This document shows, piece by piece, positions 21,956-22,579 of a stretch of 22,579 bases of DNA (position 1 is the stretch's first letter; every line of letters starts with the position of its first letter). The stretch is from positions 1 through 22,579 of the IMG/VR virus record IMGVR_UViG_3300033571_017587. One strand, written 5' to 3'. A program made the translations under genes and the position numbers. This stretch comes from a virus. The notes below the pieces were generated by a model that worked only from the letters and a program-made list of their open reading frames with translations, did not search any database and was not told the DNA's origin.

Positions 21956-22579
21956 TCAGTTTAAAAACAACACACTGTCCACACTGATGGTTTTTACATA
22001 TTCATCATGTTTAACCGTTAAAACTTCATCCAATTTAGACTTCCACTCAGTAATAGTTTCTAATACCTTTTGAACAAGAACACTTGGAAGTTTTTCTATG
22101 ATTTTTATTCTCTGTTCAAATTTAAGATCGGTTAAAATTACCTCTTCTTCATTTATCCAAATTTTGTTGATATATTTTGAAAGTTCGCCCAAAAAAGCAT
22201 TAGTAATTAAAATTTTAACATCTTCGTTTGATTTAATGTCTTCGGTTTTTTTATTACCTTTAAATTGATTATCATATTCTACTTCAGTTTTAATTGTGGG
22301 TGGCATAATTTCAGCTTTTAAAACAAATGAACTATTATGTGATTCTAAAACTATGGTTTCGGGTGATTTATAGGATTTAAATTTATTTAAAATATCTTTA
22401 ACATCATATTTATTGGAAATGTTTTTTGCATCATCAAAAATTACATTAATTGATTCTGATATTTGTCCTTTTAAAGCTATTGCAATAGAAGTTTTATCTG
22501 ATAGTGTTAAACTGTCAATTAAAGCATCATCACCATTAACTATATTAGTTTTTAAAATATTATAAAACGCAGTTATAAA
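21956..22579 (-). CDS. gp26-like baseplate hub subunit, open at the window end
   Basis: The minus-strand frame ending at 21956 stays open to the right edge, giving at least 207 residues, so the start lies at or beyond 22579. An internal ATG at 22306 is not the start, because the frame continues upstream without a stop. The beginning in view contains ITAFYNILKTNI, VNGDD and LTLSDKTSIAIALKGQIS, which resembles the 'D+..i.l.LR' step of the T4 gp26 baseplate family (T4 gp26 is 208 aa). The end has helices with KIIEKLPSVLVQKVLETITEW. It is the first visible gene of the late block and is followed by the tape-measure-like gene. Family membership is a moderate-confidence reading; a tape-measure chaperone is an alternative. 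Confidence 0.65.
   Translation of the reverse strand, partial: FITAFYNILKTNIVNGDDALIDSLTLSDKTSIAIALKGQISESINVIFDDAKNISNKYDVKDILNKFKSYKSPETIVLESHNSSFVLKAEIMPPTIKTEVEYDNQFKGNKKTEDIKSNEDVKILITNAFLGELSKYINKIWINEEEVILTDLKFEQRIKIIEKLPSVLVQKVLETITEWKSKLDEVLTVKHDEYVKTISVDSVLFLN

Noticed and set aside
21956-22306. Complete 116-aa gene starting at the ATG at 22306
   Set aside because: The frame remains open upstream to the window edge with protein-like sequence, so this is the tail of a longer gene.

Overview
The window looks like part of the genome of a strictly lytic, contractile-tailed phage of the wide T4-like group. It carries T4-type replication genes (DnaB-family helicase, zinc-binding gp32-like single-strand DNA-binding protein, gp45-like sliding clamp), a gp17-type large terminase, a gp1-type deoxynucleotide kinase, and a run of tail and baseplate genes. 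The DNA is AT-rich and densely packed: genes abut or overlap by a few bases and no gene-free stretch exceeds about 50 bases. There is no integrase, tRNA, insertion sequence or CRISPR array. None of the 22 visible starts has a convincing Shine-Dalgarno sequence; starts follow A/T-only leaders, usually AATATG, ATTATG or TATATG. This resembles Bacteroidota translation signals, so a Bacteroidota host is a reasonable but unproven guess.

Positions 1-7382 are a plus-strand replication block: the end of an upstream gene (perhaps UvsX/RecA-like), the replicative helicase, a DHH-family phosphoesterase, a 97-aa protein, a 222-aa protein that fits a gp59-type helicase loader, the gp32-like protein, a proline-rich 178-aa protein, the sliding clamp, and three uncharacterised proteins. 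The order nuclease, ~100-aa protein, ~220-aa protein, gp32 echoes T4 rnh-33-59-32. Positions 7379-22579 are a minus-strand morphogenesis block. In transcription order it holds a gp26-like baseplate protein (cut by the window end), a tape-measure/gp29-like protein, a gp48/gp54-like tube-cap protein, a gp53-like LysM-type wedge protein, the large terminase, a gp19-like tube protein, a gp27-like hub, a small zinc-ribbon protein, a 546-aa structural protein, a gp5-like hub with wall-cutting domains, and a spike-like protein. Two plus-strand genes, a 132-aa unknown at 17872 and the dNMP kinase at 12805, sit as inverted islands in this block.

The genes fit a simple programme. The left block opens, coats and copies DNA, while the right block builds and fills the virion: tube, baseplate, cell-puncturing device and packaging motor. 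Three observations stand out. First, CCWGG (CCAGG/CCTGG) was not found anywhere, and all 14 Pro-Gly pairs use CCC or CCG, which suggests escape from an EcoRII/Dcm-like restriction system. Second, the gp5-like protein appears to have an OB fold split by about 400 residues holding two candidate peptidoglycan-cutting domains, one of them with M23 peptidase motifs in permuted order. Third, several perfect 9-11 bp hairpins lie exactly at gene junctions. Product names rest on reading motifs and gene order by eye; no database search was run.
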